DNA of 64,000 nucleotides from Clostridium formicaceticum (GTDB taxonomy: Bacteria > Bacillota > Clostridia > Peptostreptococcales > Natronincolaceae), in contig NZ_CP017603.1 of assembly GCF_001854185.1 (NCBI RefSeq), positions 2,790,001 through 2,854,000 of the forward strand, in the 5' to 3' direction. The notes under the pieces were generated by a model. The model had not been told where the DNA came from. It worked only from the letters and a program-made list of their open reading frames with translations, and made no database searches. Positions 9,239-18,167 of this stretch are shown piece by piece (position 1 is the stretch's first letter; each line of letters starts with the position of its first letter). A program made the position numbers and the translations under genes.

Positions 9239-9276
9239 TAGAAAAAATAAAATATTTTTATTTTTTCTATTGACAG
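9232..9276. repeat. 45-bp palindrome covering the csp -35 box
   Basis: Two exact 21-nt arms (9232-9252 and 9256-9276) with a 3-nt centre; each outer end reads TTGACAG outward, and the left arm contains the -35 box of csp. It could be the 3' end structure of the hemolysin-III transcript or an operator; no T-run follows on the minus strand. Confidence 0.75.
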
Positions 9277-9304
9277 GTCTTTATCAATAAGATCGATAAG
9301 CGTT

Positions 9305-9955
9305 TTACAGTGCCAAATAAAACAGAATACCTAAGTAGTGTACGATGCTTCCGCCTAAAACAAACAAATGCCATATTCCATGATTAAAGGGGATTTTTTT
9401 ACATGCATAAAATATTACTCCTGAGGTATAAATCAATCCTCCTGTCAGTAACCATAGAAACAATCCTGGAGGAGCCATAGTTAACATAGGTTTAACAGCT
9501 ATGATGATTAACCATCCCATGACGACATAGATCAAGGTCGACAAATATTTTATTTTGTTTATTGAAAGAATCTTTAAAATGATCCCAATAATGGCTAAAG
9601 ACCAAATGACACCAAAAATGCTCCAACCCCAAGCACCTCTCATAGATACAAGTGCAATAGGTGTATAACTCCCGGCAATTAACAAATAGATAGAAACATG
9701 GTCAAGGATTCTTAATACTTTTTTGCTTTTTTCGTGAAAAATACTATGATAAAGGGTTGAAGACATATAAAGAAAAAACAGCGTAAATCCATATATACTA
9801 AAACTAACGATTCTCCAGACATCTCCACGAATACTGCCAAAGGCAACAAGTATTACCAATGCTGCAATACTAAGTAATGCACCAATACCATGAGTTATAC
9901 TATTGAAAATTTCTTCTTTAACAGTGTATCTGCTTGTTAACTTATCATAGGCCAT
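9305..9955 (-). CDS. Hemolysin III / YqfA (PAQR-like) membrane protein
   Basis: A polytopic membrane protein of about 216 residues and 7 predicted helices, belonging to the hemolysin III/TrhA group of the PAQR superfamily. The conserved residues NSITHGIGALLS, SSTLYHSIFHE, ILDHVSIYLLIAGSYTP and the C-terminal GIWHLFVLGGSIVHY are present; the histidines form the putative metal hydrolase site of this fold. The frame is open up to 10063, but I chose ATG 9955 (MAYDKLTSRYTVKEE) because the protein family starts there and GAGGGGTGG lies 10 nt upstream. The true activity in Firmicutes is not established; haemolysis is a historical name. Confidence 0.88.
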   Translation of the reverse strand: MAYDKLTSRYTVKEEIFNSITHGIGALLSIAALVILVAFGSIRGDVWRIVSFSIYGFTLFFLYMSSTLYHSIFHEKSKKVLRILDHVSIYLLIAGSYTPIALVSMRGAWGWSIFGVIWSLAIIGIILKILSINKIKYLSTLIYVVMGWLIIIAVKPMLTMAPPGLFLWLLTGGLIYTSGVIFYACKKIPFNHGIWHLFVLGGSIVHYLGILFYLAL

Positions 9956-10270
9956 ATTCTTACATCCACCCCTCTCTTTATTAAAATTATAGCCATAAAA
10001 TTCTTTAGCTAAACTTACGCCGCCTACGTAATTTTTCATTGAAAAGAATTTAAACGCTGTCAATACTTGAAACTAAATATGCTTTTAGTAATATTATATA
10101 CTATTTACAAGCTAAAAAACAAAAATAAATAAAAAATTTTTCATACTTATAAAAAACTCTGCTAAATTCTACTGAAGGATAAATGATGCAATCTCAAAGC
10201 CCTAGATAGAATTACAAAAATATTAAAAGTATGTTATGATAATGTTAAAAGATAAAAAGGAAGAGGCGGA

Positions 10271-10741
10271 ATGTATCGAGATACTATGAACTTATTAAAA
10301 AAACTAAATATTGATTATAAAGAAATTGAACATGAAGTAGTTTTTGATGATTATAAAATAAAAAAAATTAAGGAAATATTTAAATTAGAGGGAATTGAAA
10401 GTAAAACTCTATTTCTGAAAACAAAAACACAGAATTTTTTTGCATTTATTATGATAGAGTCAAAAAAGTTGCAACCAAGAGTGATAAGAGAATTACTAGA
10501 CCAAAAGATTACCATGGCTTCTTCAGAGGAAACATTGATACACACTGGGTGTTTTCCGGGTTGTGTCGCTCCCTTTGGTTATGCAGAGGAAGTTTCTTTA
10601 ATTGTAGATAGTGAGATATTTTTATATAATAAGTTGATATTTTCACCAGGGGTACCAATGAAAACAGTGGAAATGACAACACGGGACTTCAAAGTATTGC
10701 TAAAGGAAATAAATAACAAGGTGATTTATTACAAAGATTGA
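10271..10741 (+). CDS. YbaK/EbsC-family aminoacyl-tRNA deacylase-like protein
   Basis: A 156-residue stand-alone homologue of the prolyl-tRNA synthetase editing (INS/YbaK) domain, which hydrolyses mischarged aminoacyl-tRNA in trans. Family features are KTLFLKTK early in the fold, the glycine-rich HTGCFPGCVAPFGY loop and LIFSPGVPMKTVEMTTRDF near the end. The specificity (Cys-, Ala- or other tRNA) cannot be read from sequence. It is monocistronic; TATGAT at about 10236 could be its -10 box. Confidence 0.75.
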   Translation: MYRDTMNLLKKLNIDYKEIEHEVVFDDYKIKKIKEIFKLEGIESKTLFLKTKTQNFFAFIMIESKKLQPRVIRELLDQKITMASSEETLIHTGCFPGCVAPFGYAEEVSLIVDSEIFLYNKLIFSPGVPMKTVEMTTRDFKVLLKEINNKVIYYKD

Positions 10742-10986
10742 CAAAAATAAGGAACTTTTTTTGTCGTAAAGCATCTATATATTATATACATCATGTATTT
10801 AATAAAAAAATGTATCTGTGTAGGTTCTGAAATGTATTTCTTTAGTTTTCTTATTTGGTTTTGTGAAGCTAAGATATACCCCTATAAACTTTAGTATACT
10901 AAGGGCTATCAAAGCTCATGGATATTAAAACTATAAGTACAAAGAGACATATCAATGATAAATATTCAATCTAGGAGGAGAAAGTG

Positions 10987-12858
10987 ATGGAAATAAGATG
11001 TGTATCTAAAAGAAATCAATATCATCTTATTATCTTATTTAGTGTAAGCATATTGATTAAAATTTTTATACTGCATTATTTTATGAAAATAGAAGGAAAC
11101 TTTTTAGCTATAACTATGAATAATTTTTTTGTGGTTTTGGGAATTTATTGTTTAGCCAGCCTTACACAGGATAAAAAAAGGATGAAAGTTTTTTTATCTA
11201 TTCATCTTTTGCTATCCATATTGTTTTTTATCGATATGATGTATTTTAGTCATTTTTTTGCATTAATTCCTATTCATAGCATTTATCAAGTAGGACAACT
11301 AGGGCCTGTCTCAAATAGTGTTGCTTCTTTAATGAAGCCTAAGTATTTTTTGTTTTTTATAGATACCTTTTTTTTATGGATTTATTGCAAAAAAGGAGAT
11401 AAAAAACTTTTAACATTAGACAAAAAACAAAAACTTTCTTTAGTTATGACGTTTTTCATTTTGTTTTTCTCAGTAGTAACGATGATTTATAAAATTGGCG
11501 GTGATACAGAAGGAAATTATACGCCCTACAATCTAGGCGTTATTAACTATCATTTATATGATACAGGAAACTTTTTTATGAGGAGTCCTTTGGATATAGA
11601 TCGTGTAGAAGCGGTGATTCAAACTATTGGGCATGAAAATAATCCTAGCCAGGGATTTGGTGTGGGTGAGAATAAGAATGTTATCGTCATACAAGCAGAG
11701 TCTTTACAAAATTTTGTTATCAACAGAGAAATAGGGGGACAAGTAATTACCCCTGTGTTAAATGAATTAATAAAGAATGATAGTATTTATTTTAGTCAAT
11801 ATTATGAGCAGGTGGGGTGGGGAAATACCTCGGATGCAGAATTTATATCTCATAATAGTTTTTATCCTTCTAGGAAGACCTTCAGCTATAAGGCTTTTGA
11901 AGAAAATGACTTTATGACTTTACCACTAATGCTAAAAGAAAAGGGATATAGTACCATTGCTTTTCATGGAAATCAAGCTAGCTTTTGGAATAGAGATAAT
12001 ATTTATCAATCTCAAGGGCTAGACCGTTTTATTAGTTTGGAAAATTTTCAGCAGGATGATCTTATCGGCATTGGTTTAAGTGATGCTTCTCTTTTTAGGC
12101 AATCTATTGATTATCTAAAAAAACAGCCCCAACCTTTTTACTCTTTTTTTATAACCTTAACTTCTCATCATCCCTTTACTTTAGAGGAAAGTCAGAAACG
12201 GTTAGATATACAGGACGCCTATAAAGATACATTATTAGAGGATTATCTACAAACAGTTCATTATTTAGATCATGAGATAGGGGTTTTCATTGAAAGATTA
12301 AAAGAGGCGGGTTTATATGATAACGCTATGATTGTAATTTATGGAGATCATAGGGGATTAGATATGAGAAAAGAAGAAACAAATGAGCTTTTGTCTTCCT
12401 TTTTAGAGAAACCTTATGAGGAAGATGAGATGGCCCGTGTTCCTTTGATTATCCATATTCCTGAAGGAAATATAGAAAAAGAAATAACTATTGCTGGGGG
12501 ACAAATAGACTTTTTCCCAACCATGGCCAACCTTTTGGGCTTAGAGATAAAACCAAATAAAATACTAGGAAAAGACTTGTTGAATACTACTGAAGGGTTT
12601 GTAGCAAAGCAGGTGCATGTAGCTCAGGGATCCTTTGTAGATAATGAAAAAATATTTATCATGTCGAATGATGGTATTTTTGAAAACAGTAGGGCGTGGA
12701 ACCTTCATACCCAAGAGGCTGTTGACATTGAGGAATGTAGAGAAGGCTATGAGAGAGCTTTAGCAGAAGTTAATTTATCGGAATATATATTGCAAAATAA
12801 TTTAGTGCCTCTCGTGAAGAAAAATGGACTAGAGTATATTTTAGAGTATGATTTATAA
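10987..12858 (+). CDS. LTA-synthase-like membrane sulfatase (phosphoglycerol transferase family)
   Basis: A 623-residue protein with about five N-terminal membrane helices (residues 10-175) and an extracellular sulfatase-fold domain. The catalytic threonine lies in GNTSDAEF (about Thr281), a metal ligand Glu in VIQAESLQNF (about 238), and further metal-binding residues in YGDHRG. These match LtaS/YfnI-type enzymes that transfer glycerol phosphate from phosphatidylglycerol to build lipoteichoic-acid-like polymers. I chose ATG 10987, 8 nt after AGGAGG; GTG 10984 is too close. Whether it is a polymerase or a primase cannot be judged from sequence. Confidence 0.85.
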   Translation: MEIRCVSKRNQYHLIILFSVSILIKIFILHYFMKIEGNFLAITMNNFFVVLGIYCLASLTQDKKRMKVFLSIHLLLSILFFIDMMYFSHFFALIPIHSIYQVGQLGPVSNSVASLMKPKYFLFFIDTFFLWIYCKKGDKKLLTLDKKQKLSLVMTFFILFFSVVTMIYKIGGDTEGNYTPYNLGVINYHLYDTGNFFMRSPLDIDRVEAVIQTIGHENNPSQGFGVGENKNVIVIQAESLQNFVINREIGGQVITPVLNELIKNDSIYFSQYYEQVGWGNTSDAEFISHNSFYPSRKTFSYKAFEENDFMTLPLMLKEKGYSTIAFHGNQASFWNRDNIYQSQGLDRFISLENFQQDDLIGIGLSDASLFRQSIDYLKKQPQPFYSFFITLTSHHPFTLEESQKRLDIQDAYKDTLLEDYLQTVHYLDHEIGVFIERLKEAGLYDNAMIVIYGDHRGLDMRKEETNELLSSFLEKPYEEDEMARVPLIIHIPEGNIEKEITIAGGQIDFFPTMANLLGLEIKPNKILGKDLLNTTEGFVAKQVHVAQGSFVDNEKIFIMSNDGIFENSRAWNLHTQEAVDIEECREGYERALAEVNLSEYILQNNLVPLVKKNGLEYILEYDL

Positions 12859-12872
12859 TCCGTGCTTACCTA

Positions 12873-12896
12873 GGCCCCGAAGAGGGCCCCGAAGAG
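12873..12896. repeat. Exact tandem duplication of a 12-bp GC-rich unit
   Basis: GGCCCCGAAGAG occurs twice back to back (12873-12884, 12885-12896). It is strikingly GC-rich for this DNA and lies just before the terminator stem between convergent genes. Confidence 0.9.
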
Positions 12897-12929
12897 GTTA
12901 GTAGAAATTTAAAATTCTGCTAACCTTTT
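12896..12929 (+). terminator. Terminator of the LTA-synthase-like gene
   Basis: GGTTAGTAGAA (12896-12906) pairs with TTCTGCTAACC (12915-12925), 11 bp with one wobble, then TTTT. The right arm overlaps the stop codon of the convergent gene. Confidence 0.65.
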
Positions 12930-14206
12930 GCTTGTCGTTTTTCTTCAATTGCTGCTTCAAGCAAGCATTTCTTGTAGTTTACCATACAATCTTTTTCCTT
13001 CCCATAGCCCAAAACGATGTCCTCTGCCAAGGCACGACAAGAGGGAGAACCGCAGGCACCGCAGTCAATTCGCGGAAGGGTTTTTAGAACTTCCTCGATT
13101 TTTTCTAACTTTTCTATAGCTTTAGAGAGATCCAAATCCAATTTGTTTGAGTAGAGAGGATGAATTTTTTCAGTAAATAAAAACTTCTCAATATCTAACT
13201 TCTCGATATTTTCTGTATGGAAAGAGGGCGGACAAGAATCAAACTCTTGTAACAATTGTCGAATACGGTAACCTGCTAAAAAGGAATTTTCTACAGTAAG
13301 ACAACCTCCGACACATCCAGTGGTACAGGCTTGGCACTCTAAAAAAACTAAGTCATTCATTTTACGATTTACAATTTCATCTAGTACCTTCATAACATTT
13401 TCTATTCCATCAACGGCTAGGTATTTTTCTATGTTTAAGGCTTTGCTTTGTCCCCCTACTTTAGCCCAAGCTATACCCTTGCCAGAAGGGCAGAAGGCGT
13501 CAGTGTTTTCTAATTTAGACAAATTCTTACTAATCATTAAAAATAAAGATTTCACGGAAATAGCGCCGTCCACACAGGTAGATTGAATACCTAGAGGCTC
13601 TTTAAAGCTATAGATCTTTGCAGTACAGGGGGAAATAAAAAATATTCCTATTTCTTCTCTAGGGATGTTCAACTCCTTCATGGTTCTATTAAGAACAATG
13701 GAAGCAGTGACTTCAACAGGTGAATTAATAGGTAGTATATGTTTAATAAGCTCATGAAAACGAAGTTGAATCAACCTTATAATTGAAGGACATGATGAAG
13801 AAATAATGGGAAGGCAATGACTATTACGAATATATTCTTTTGTATAATTAGAAATTAATTCTGAGCCAATAGATGTTTCGTAAACATCGTTAAAACCATA
13901 ATTTTTGATACCGGCGATGACTTGAGATGGTGTGACTTTTTTACTAAACTGACCATATAGTACAGGATCAATCAAAGCAATTCTATAGGGGTATTGAAAA
14001 ATAGTCTGCAAGCTATCTGTAATGCCACTAAAGGCATGAAAAGGACAGATTTGAATACAAGTACCACAGTTAATGCACTTATCTTTGATAATCTTTGCTT
14101 TCCTATTTTTTACCCTAATTGCTTCAGTAGGACAATGTTTCATACAGTTGGTACATCCTGTACATTTTGAAGGATCTAAAGCTATTGCATGAATGAGAGA
14201 ATGCAT
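12920..14206 (-). CDS. [FeFe]-hydrogenase-like iron-sulfur protein, putative sensory type
   Basis: A 428-residue protein with, in order, two [4Fe-4S] ferredoxin motifs (CTGCTNCMKHCP and CINCGTCIQICP, residues 15-55), a hydrogenase H-domain (about 75-320), and a C-terminal CGACGSPSCRALAEDI iron-sulfur motif like that of CODH/ACS proteins. H-cluster ligand motifs are recognisable as ISSSCPS, ISPCTAK and ECQACTTGCVGGC. In the first motif the proton-relay cysteine of classical enzymes (TSCCP) is Ser, which is typical of sensory rather than catalytic groups. A redox or H2 sensor is therefore my inference. It is monocistronic with a good ribosome binding site (AGGAGG), transcribed away from the symporter gene. 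Confidence 0.8.
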   Translation of the reverse strand: MHSLIHAIALDPSKCTGCTNCMKHCPTEAIRVKNRKAKIIKDKCINCGTCIQICPFHAFSGITDSLQTIFQYPYRIALIDPVLYGQFSKKVTPSQVIAGIKNYGFNDVYETSIGSELISNYTKEYIRNSHCLPIISSSCPSIIRLIQLRFHELIKHILPINSPVEVTASIVLNRTMKELNIPREEIGIFFISPCTAKIYSFKEPLGIQSTCVDGAISVKSLFLMISKNLSKLENTDAFCPSGKGIAWAKVGGQSKALNIEKYLAVDGIENVMKVLDEIVNRKMNDLVFLECQACTTGCVGGCLTVENSFLAGYRIRQLLQEFDSCPPSFHTENIEKLDIEKFLFTEKIHPLYSNKLDLDLSKAIEKLEKIEEVLKTLPRIDCGACGSPSCRALAEDIVLGYGKEKDCMVNYKKCLLEAAIEEKRQAKG

Positions 14207-14271
14207 AATAATTCCTCCTAAGGATACACTAGATATTAGCTCGTAGTATTTTAGCTTAATTACATTTCGCT

Positions 14272-14299
14272 ATTATACTTTATACATATTATTATACAA
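14272..14299 (-). promoter_or_regulatory. Predicted promoter of the hydrogenase-like gene
   Basis: On the minus strand TTGTAT (14299-14294) and TATAAT (14277-14272) are 16 bp apart, about 65 bp upstream of the start codon. Confidence 0.5.
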
Positions 14300-14313
14300 C
14301 GAAAAAAGACTTT

Positions 14314-14342
14314 TTTCCAATATATTGTAGTTTAGATATAAT
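14314..14342 (+). promoter_or_regulatory. Predicted promoter of the symporter gene
   Basis: TTTCCA (14314-14319) and TATAAT (14337-14342) are 17 bp apart, about 50 bp before the start codon. Confidence 0.5.
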
Positions 14343-14391
14343 TAGGAACTTTAAAAAGTCAATAAAAAACTTTCACAAAGGAGTGTTTTTG

Positions 14392-15537
14392 ATGAAAAAA
14401 TTAGGTTTATTGCCAAAGCTAATTATTGGTATTATACTTGGTATACTTATTGGGTCTACCAGAATTGAATTCTTAACAAGGCTGTTGGTAACCTTTAGTG
14501 GAATTTTTGGCAACTTTCTAGGTTACGTTATTCCATTACTTATCATTGGTTTTGTAGCGCCGGGGATAGCAGAGTTAGGCGGTAAAGCAGGAAGATTGTT
14601 AGGGATAACAGCAGGTATAGCCTACATATCGACAGTAATAGCTGGAATATTAGCCTTCCTAACAGGGGCCTTTGTTTTACCCAACATTATTGCAGCAGGA
14701 GGCGAAGCTGCAGCAGAAGGATTGGTAGCTAATCCTTACTTTGAGATCCAAATGCCTGCTATTATGGGCGTAATGACAGCCCTCGTGACAGCCTTTCTTT
14801 TGGGACTAGGTATGGCGGCAATAAAAGGAGACACTATGCTGCACTTTATGCAGGAATTTCAAGAGATTATTCAAAAGGTTATTGAAAACATCATTATTCC
14901 ATTATTGCCAATACATATAGCTGGTATATTCGCAAGAATGGCTTATTCAGGGGAAGTAGCAGAAACCTTGGCCGTATTCGGTAGAGTTTTTATATTAGTT
15001 ATTGCTGTGCATATTGTTTATATTATCATACAGTATTTAATTGCTGGATCTATTACAAAAGTAAATCCCTTCAGAGGAATTAAAAATATGTTGCCGGCTT
15101 ATTTTACTGCTATTGGTACACAATCTTCAGCAGCAACAATCCCTGTTACTGTTAGAAGTACAAAAAATAATGATGTATCAGATGAAGTGGCAGAGTTTGC
15201 AATACCTCTATGTGCCACCATACATTTAGCTGGAAGTACCATTACACTAACGATATGTGCCATCGCAGTAATGGCATTAGAAGGCATGACATTAACCTTT
15301 GGGCAAGTGTTTCCATTTATTCTAATGCTAGGGGTAACAATGGTAGCAGCCCCCGGCGTTCCTGGAGGAGCCATTATGGCGGCACTAGGATTGTTAGAAA
15401 CGATGTTAGGGTTTACAGATGGACAGTTAGCTTTAATGATGGCATTATATATCGCTCAGGATAGCTTTGGAACTGCTGCTAATGTAACTGGTGATGGTGC
15501 TATTGCACTGATTGTAAATAAGTTTGCAAGAAGCTAA
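14392..15537 (+). CDS. Dicarboxylate/amino acid:cation symporter (DAACS family)
   Basis: A 381-residue secondary transporter of the glutamate/aspartate/dicarboxylate:cation symporter fold. Family motifs are the serine-rich HP1 loop GTQSSAATIPVTVR, the TM7 segment HLAGSTITLT in place of the usual NMDGT, the HP2 loop AAPGVPGGAI, and TM8 DSFGTAANVTGDG, where the substrate-contacting Asp and Asn are expected. The altered TM7 motif may mean a different cation or substrate from GltP. ATG 14392 is preceded by AAAGGAG at an 8-nt distance; GTG 14383 is an unlikely alternative. It has its own promoter and no partner genes. Confidence 0.88.
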   Translation: MKKLGLLPKLIIGIILGILIGSTRIEFLTRLLVTFSGIFGNFLGYVIPLLIIGFVAPGIAELGGKAGRLLGITAGIAYISTVIAGILAFLTGAFVLPNIIAAGGEAAAEGLVANPYFEIQMPAIMGVMTALVTAFLLGLGMAAIKGDTMLHFMQEFQEIIQKVIENIIIPLLPIHIAGIFARMAYSGEVAETLAVFGRVFILVIAVHIVYIIIQYLIAGSITKVNPFRGIKNMLPAYFTAIGTQSSAATIPVTVRSTKNNDVSDEVAEFAIPLCATIHLAGSTITLTICAIAVMALEGMTLTFGQVFPFILMLGVTMVAAPGVPGGAIMAALGLLETMLGFTDGQLALMMALYIAQDSFGTAANVTGDGAIALIVNKFARS

Positions 15538-15543
15538 AAAAAC

Positions 15544-15601
15544 TATAAAAACCCCTCTTCGATGAGCGCTGAACTGTTCTCTGCCAAGTCGAAGGGGGGT
15601 T
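15544..15601 (-). terminator. Terminator of NAD kinase, usable in both directions
   Basis: AACCCCTCTTCGA (15550-15562) pairs with 15589-15601 (13 bp, one wobble); on the minus strand it is followed by TTTTTATAG. The 26-nt loop holds GAACTGTTC. Confidence 0.7.
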
Positions 15602-15607
15602 ACTATA

Positions 15608-16414
15608 TTATAAGAATTTATTAATAACTCTACCCCAAAAATTATAATCTCCTAAACGTAGTAGTTTTATATCTAGTTCAGATAGTTGCAATACTACTTC
15701 TGAAATTCCTGCACATCTATGTTCCGTGCCGTCACTAACGATAACGATAGAATCTTCAAACCTATACTCTGGATTTACCTTAATAACAGTTTGTGAGGGA
15801 AAAATAACACTAGAAGTAAAAGAACGATAGGCATTCGTATTAATAGGGGCCAAAGGTGTAACCTGCACTACATTTAATTTAGGATCAACAAGACTTCCTC
15901 CTATGGAATAATTATAGGCAGTACTACCTGTAGATGTAGCTACCAGTATGCCGTCTCCGCTGAAACGCTGTATAAGATGGTTATTGACGAAGATATCTAA
16001 ATGAACTGTCCTGGATTTATCTCCTTTAATGACAATCTCATTAATACCCCTTGTTTCGATGCAATTGCTTCTAGTACATATTGTAGCCTCAAGAGGGTTA
16101 ATTTCTTCAATAAAGTAGTCTCCAGCAGTATATTTATCTAGAAAATTATCAATTTCATCTGGATTTACCTCCGCAAAGAAGCCCAAATGACCAGTGTTAA
16201 TACCTATTATTGGAATGTCGGGAAAATCGTATTGATGGATAGCCCTTAGAAAAGATCCATCTCCACCAATACAGATAATTAACTCCGCTTCAAAATCAAA
16301 ACTTTTTGGAACACTGTAGCCAAGCTTAAGAAGCTTTTGTTTTAAATATTTTGCAGTATCCATAGAAAAACTTGTGTCACTATGTAAAATATTAATAACT
16401 TTTTTAGTACTCAT
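15608..16414 (-). CDS. nadK: NAD kinase
   Basis: ATP/NAD kinase, which makes NADP from NAD. The 268-residue protein has the catalytic ICIGGDGSFLRAI motif, the NTGHLGFFAEV stretch and the SGDGILVATSTGSTAYNYSIGG nucleotide-binding loop in two conserved blocks, and PLAPINTNAYRS towards the C-terminus. The frame extends upstream to 16450, but ATG 16414 (MSTKKVINI) has AAAGGAGAA at a good distance and matches the usual family start. It is monocistronic here. Confidence 0.92.
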   Translation of the reverse strand: MSTKKVINILHSDTSFSMDTAKYLKQKLLKLGYSVPKSFDFEAELIICIGGDGSFLRAIHQYDFPDIPIIGINTGHLGFFAEVNPDEIDNFLDKYTAGDYFIEEINPLEATICTRSNCIETRGINEIVIKGDKSRTVHLDIFVNNHLIQRFSGDGILVATSTGSTAYNYSIGGSLVDPKLNVVQVTPLAPINTNAYRSFTSSVIFPSQTVIKVNPEYRFEDSIVIVSDGTEHRCAGISEVVLQLSELDIKLLRLGDYNFWGRVINKFL

Positions 16415-16793
16415 AACACATTCTCCTTTTAATAAATATGTACCATGCATTTTAGGAAGCCTAGAATTATTATGGAAATTTTTAAAATAAACTTTTGTTT
16501 AATGTATCAAAAAAATTTATTAAGTTCAATAAAAAATATCTAACATACATGTATTATACTATACTTTAGTAATGATAATATAGATATGTGATGATAAAAC
16601 TCAATTTTTAAGCACTAAATATATCTATTAGTAATATTTTTTTAAAAGTATCGTTGATAATAAATTTATATTACCTCTATTTTAGAATATATATTCGTAA
16701 TTTAAAACCCTGTCGATGAAAATTCACTTGATACTTCATTATGCATCGAATATAATATTCGTGGCTAAGGAAAAAAGATAAGTAGGTGAGCGT
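16415..16793. other. AT-rich divergent intergenic region
   Basis: 379 bp between divergent nadK and the pseudouridine synthase. I see a short palindrome CGAATATAATATTCG at 16747-16761 close to the plus-strand gene, with a similar ATATATTCG block at about 16688, but no gene and no clear promoter consensus. Confidence 0.6.
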
Positions 16794-17699
16794 ATGATTG
16801 TAGAAGGAGAACAAAGAGAAGATACTATTGTCTATGAAGTTGAAAAAAAAGATGATGGAGAGAGCATGAAAGAAGTTTTGAAAAAAAGGTTACAGGTATC
16901 AAGCCGTTTGCTGACAAAGTTAAAAAAGAAGGAGTCTATATTTTTAAATAATCATTATGTAAAATATCATGAGTCAGTAAAACAAGGAGATATCATTAAG
17001 ATTTCTATGGTAGAGGAGCCAAGTCAATTTGAAAAAGAAGCGATTCCTTTTTCAGTAATCTATGAAGATGTAGATGTTATTATTGTCAATAAACAGCCAG
17101 GGATTGTCACACATCCCACCAAAAGTCATCCAATAGGCACCATTGCAAATGCGGCACAGTACTATTTAAGCAAGAAGAATATACATTCTAGAATAAGATT
17201 TGTAAATCGTTTAGACATGGATACCTCTGGCCTGTTGATTATCGCTAAAAATCCCTATGCACATCATATATTGTCGGAGCAAATGCAGCAGGATCAAGTA
17301 GAAAAAAGGTATATTGCTTTTATAGAAGGTGTAATGGAGAAGGACTTTGATACTGTCATTGAACCCATATATAGACCTACCTTTGATTCCATTAAACGGG
17401 TAGTGGATGAAAGAGGGCAAAAGTCTATTACAAAGTACAGCGTACTGGAAAGATATAAGAAGGCTACTATGATAGAAGTACAGTTATTAACCGGTAGAAC
17501 TCACCAAATTCGGGTACATATGGCTCACCTAGGACATCCTTTAATAGGGGATAGTCTTTATGGTAGTAGCTCGTCTTTGATCCATCGACAAGCATTGCAT
17601 GCTAGTTATTTAAAATTTCTTCAACCTAGGTATAGAGAAATTGTTGAGATAAGAGGAGATTTGCCAGAGGATTTAAAACAATTACAACATCAACTTTAA
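16794..17699 (+). CDS. RluA/RluD-family pseudouridine synthase
   Basis: A 301-residue RNA pseudouridine synthase. An S4-like N-terminal region (LQVSSRLLTKLKKKESIFLN, about 30-90) is followed by the catalytic domain with the signature RFVNRLDMDTSGLLIIAKN, whose Asp is the nucleophile, and by TGRTHQIRVHMAHLGHPLIGD, the RluA-family C-terminal motif. The position it modifies (rRNA or tRNA) cannot be told from sequence. The first signature residue is Asn in place of the common His, seen in some family members. ATG 16794 follows AGGTGAG at 6 nt. Confidence 0.88.
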   Translation: MIVEGEQREDTIVYEVEKKDDGESMKEVLKKRLQVSSRLLTKLKKKESIFLNNHYVKYHESVKQGDIIKISMVEEPSQFEKEAIPFSVIYEDVDVIIVNKQPGIVTHPTKSHPIGTIANAAQYYLSKKNIHSRIRFVNRLDMDTSGLLIIAKNPYAHHILSEQMQQDQVEKRYIAFIEGVMEKDFDTVIEPIYRPTFDSIKRVVDERGQKSITKYSVLERYKKATMIEVQLLTGRTHQIRVHMAHLGHPLIGDSLYGSSSSLIHRQALHASYLKFLQPRYREIVEIRGDLPEDLKQLQHQL

Positions 17700-17701
17700 A
17701 A

Positions 17702-17741
17702 ATAAAAGCAATCTGTGATTTCACAGGTTGCTTTTATTTTT
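17702..17741 (+). terminator. Terminator after the pseudouridine synthase gene
   Basis: AATAAAAGCAAtCTGTG pairs with CACAGgTTGCTTTTATT around ATTT, then a T-rich tail. Confidence 0.85.
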
Positions 17742-17802
17742 AAATGCGTAACATATAAATATTCGGGGAATATACTAGAATTGCCAAAGGAGGGGGATTG
17801 TA

Positions 17803-18030
17803 ATGTATGATTATTGTAGTAGTTATGAAACAGATCATATCCATCGATACGAAGGAGTTACAACTTATGATGACGGACATACCCATAGGTATTATGGATA
17901 TACAGGTCCAACTATACCGGTAACTGGAGGACATATTCACTATATGAGAGGTCGAACAACGTTTATAGATCGACATGATCATAGGTATGAAAATGATACT
18001 TCGCTTCAAATATTTTTCTATGCTAGATAA
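17803..18030 (+). CDS. ymaF: YmaF-family histidine-rich small protein
   Basis: A 75-residue protein with repeated His/Tyr units: DHIHRYEG, DGHTHRYYGYTG, GGHIHYMRG and DRHDHRYE. This pattern fits the YmaF family of Firmicutes, for which no function is established; the regularly spaced H-x-H pairs suggest metal binding, as inference only. The start ATG follows AAAGGAGGGGG at about 6 nt, one of the strongest ribosome binding sites in the window. Confidence 0.78.
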   Translation: MYDYCSSYETDHIHRYEGVTTYDDGHTHRYYGYTGPTIPVTGGHIHYMRGRTTFIDRHDHRYENDTSLQIFFYAR

Positions 18031-18117
18031 TAAAAAGGTTTTGTTTTACGTGGATAAAATGTAAGATTATAGTGACAACTTGACGGTCTGGAAAATGCAA
18101 AAAAATATAAAATGCCG

Positions 18118-18161
18118 AAAAAAAAAGGAAACCGCTGAAAGCATTGATTTCAGCGGTTTCC
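18118..18161 (-). terminator. Bidirectional terminator after tRNA-Ala
   Basis: GGAAACCGCTGAAA (18127-18140) pairs exactly with 18148-18161; the minus strand continues into a T-run and the plus strand has T-run 18162-18167. It ends the tRNA transcript and can also end ymaF. Confidence 0.88.
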
Positions 18162-18167
18162 TTTTTT

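Noticed and set aside
9956-10063. N-terminal extension of the hemolysin III protein
   Set aside because: The extension lacks family similarity, and a ribosome binding site fits the internal ATG at 9955.
17740-18009. Minus-strand ORF opposite ymaF
   Set aside because: Antisense shadow of the His-rich repeats; no ribosome binding site.
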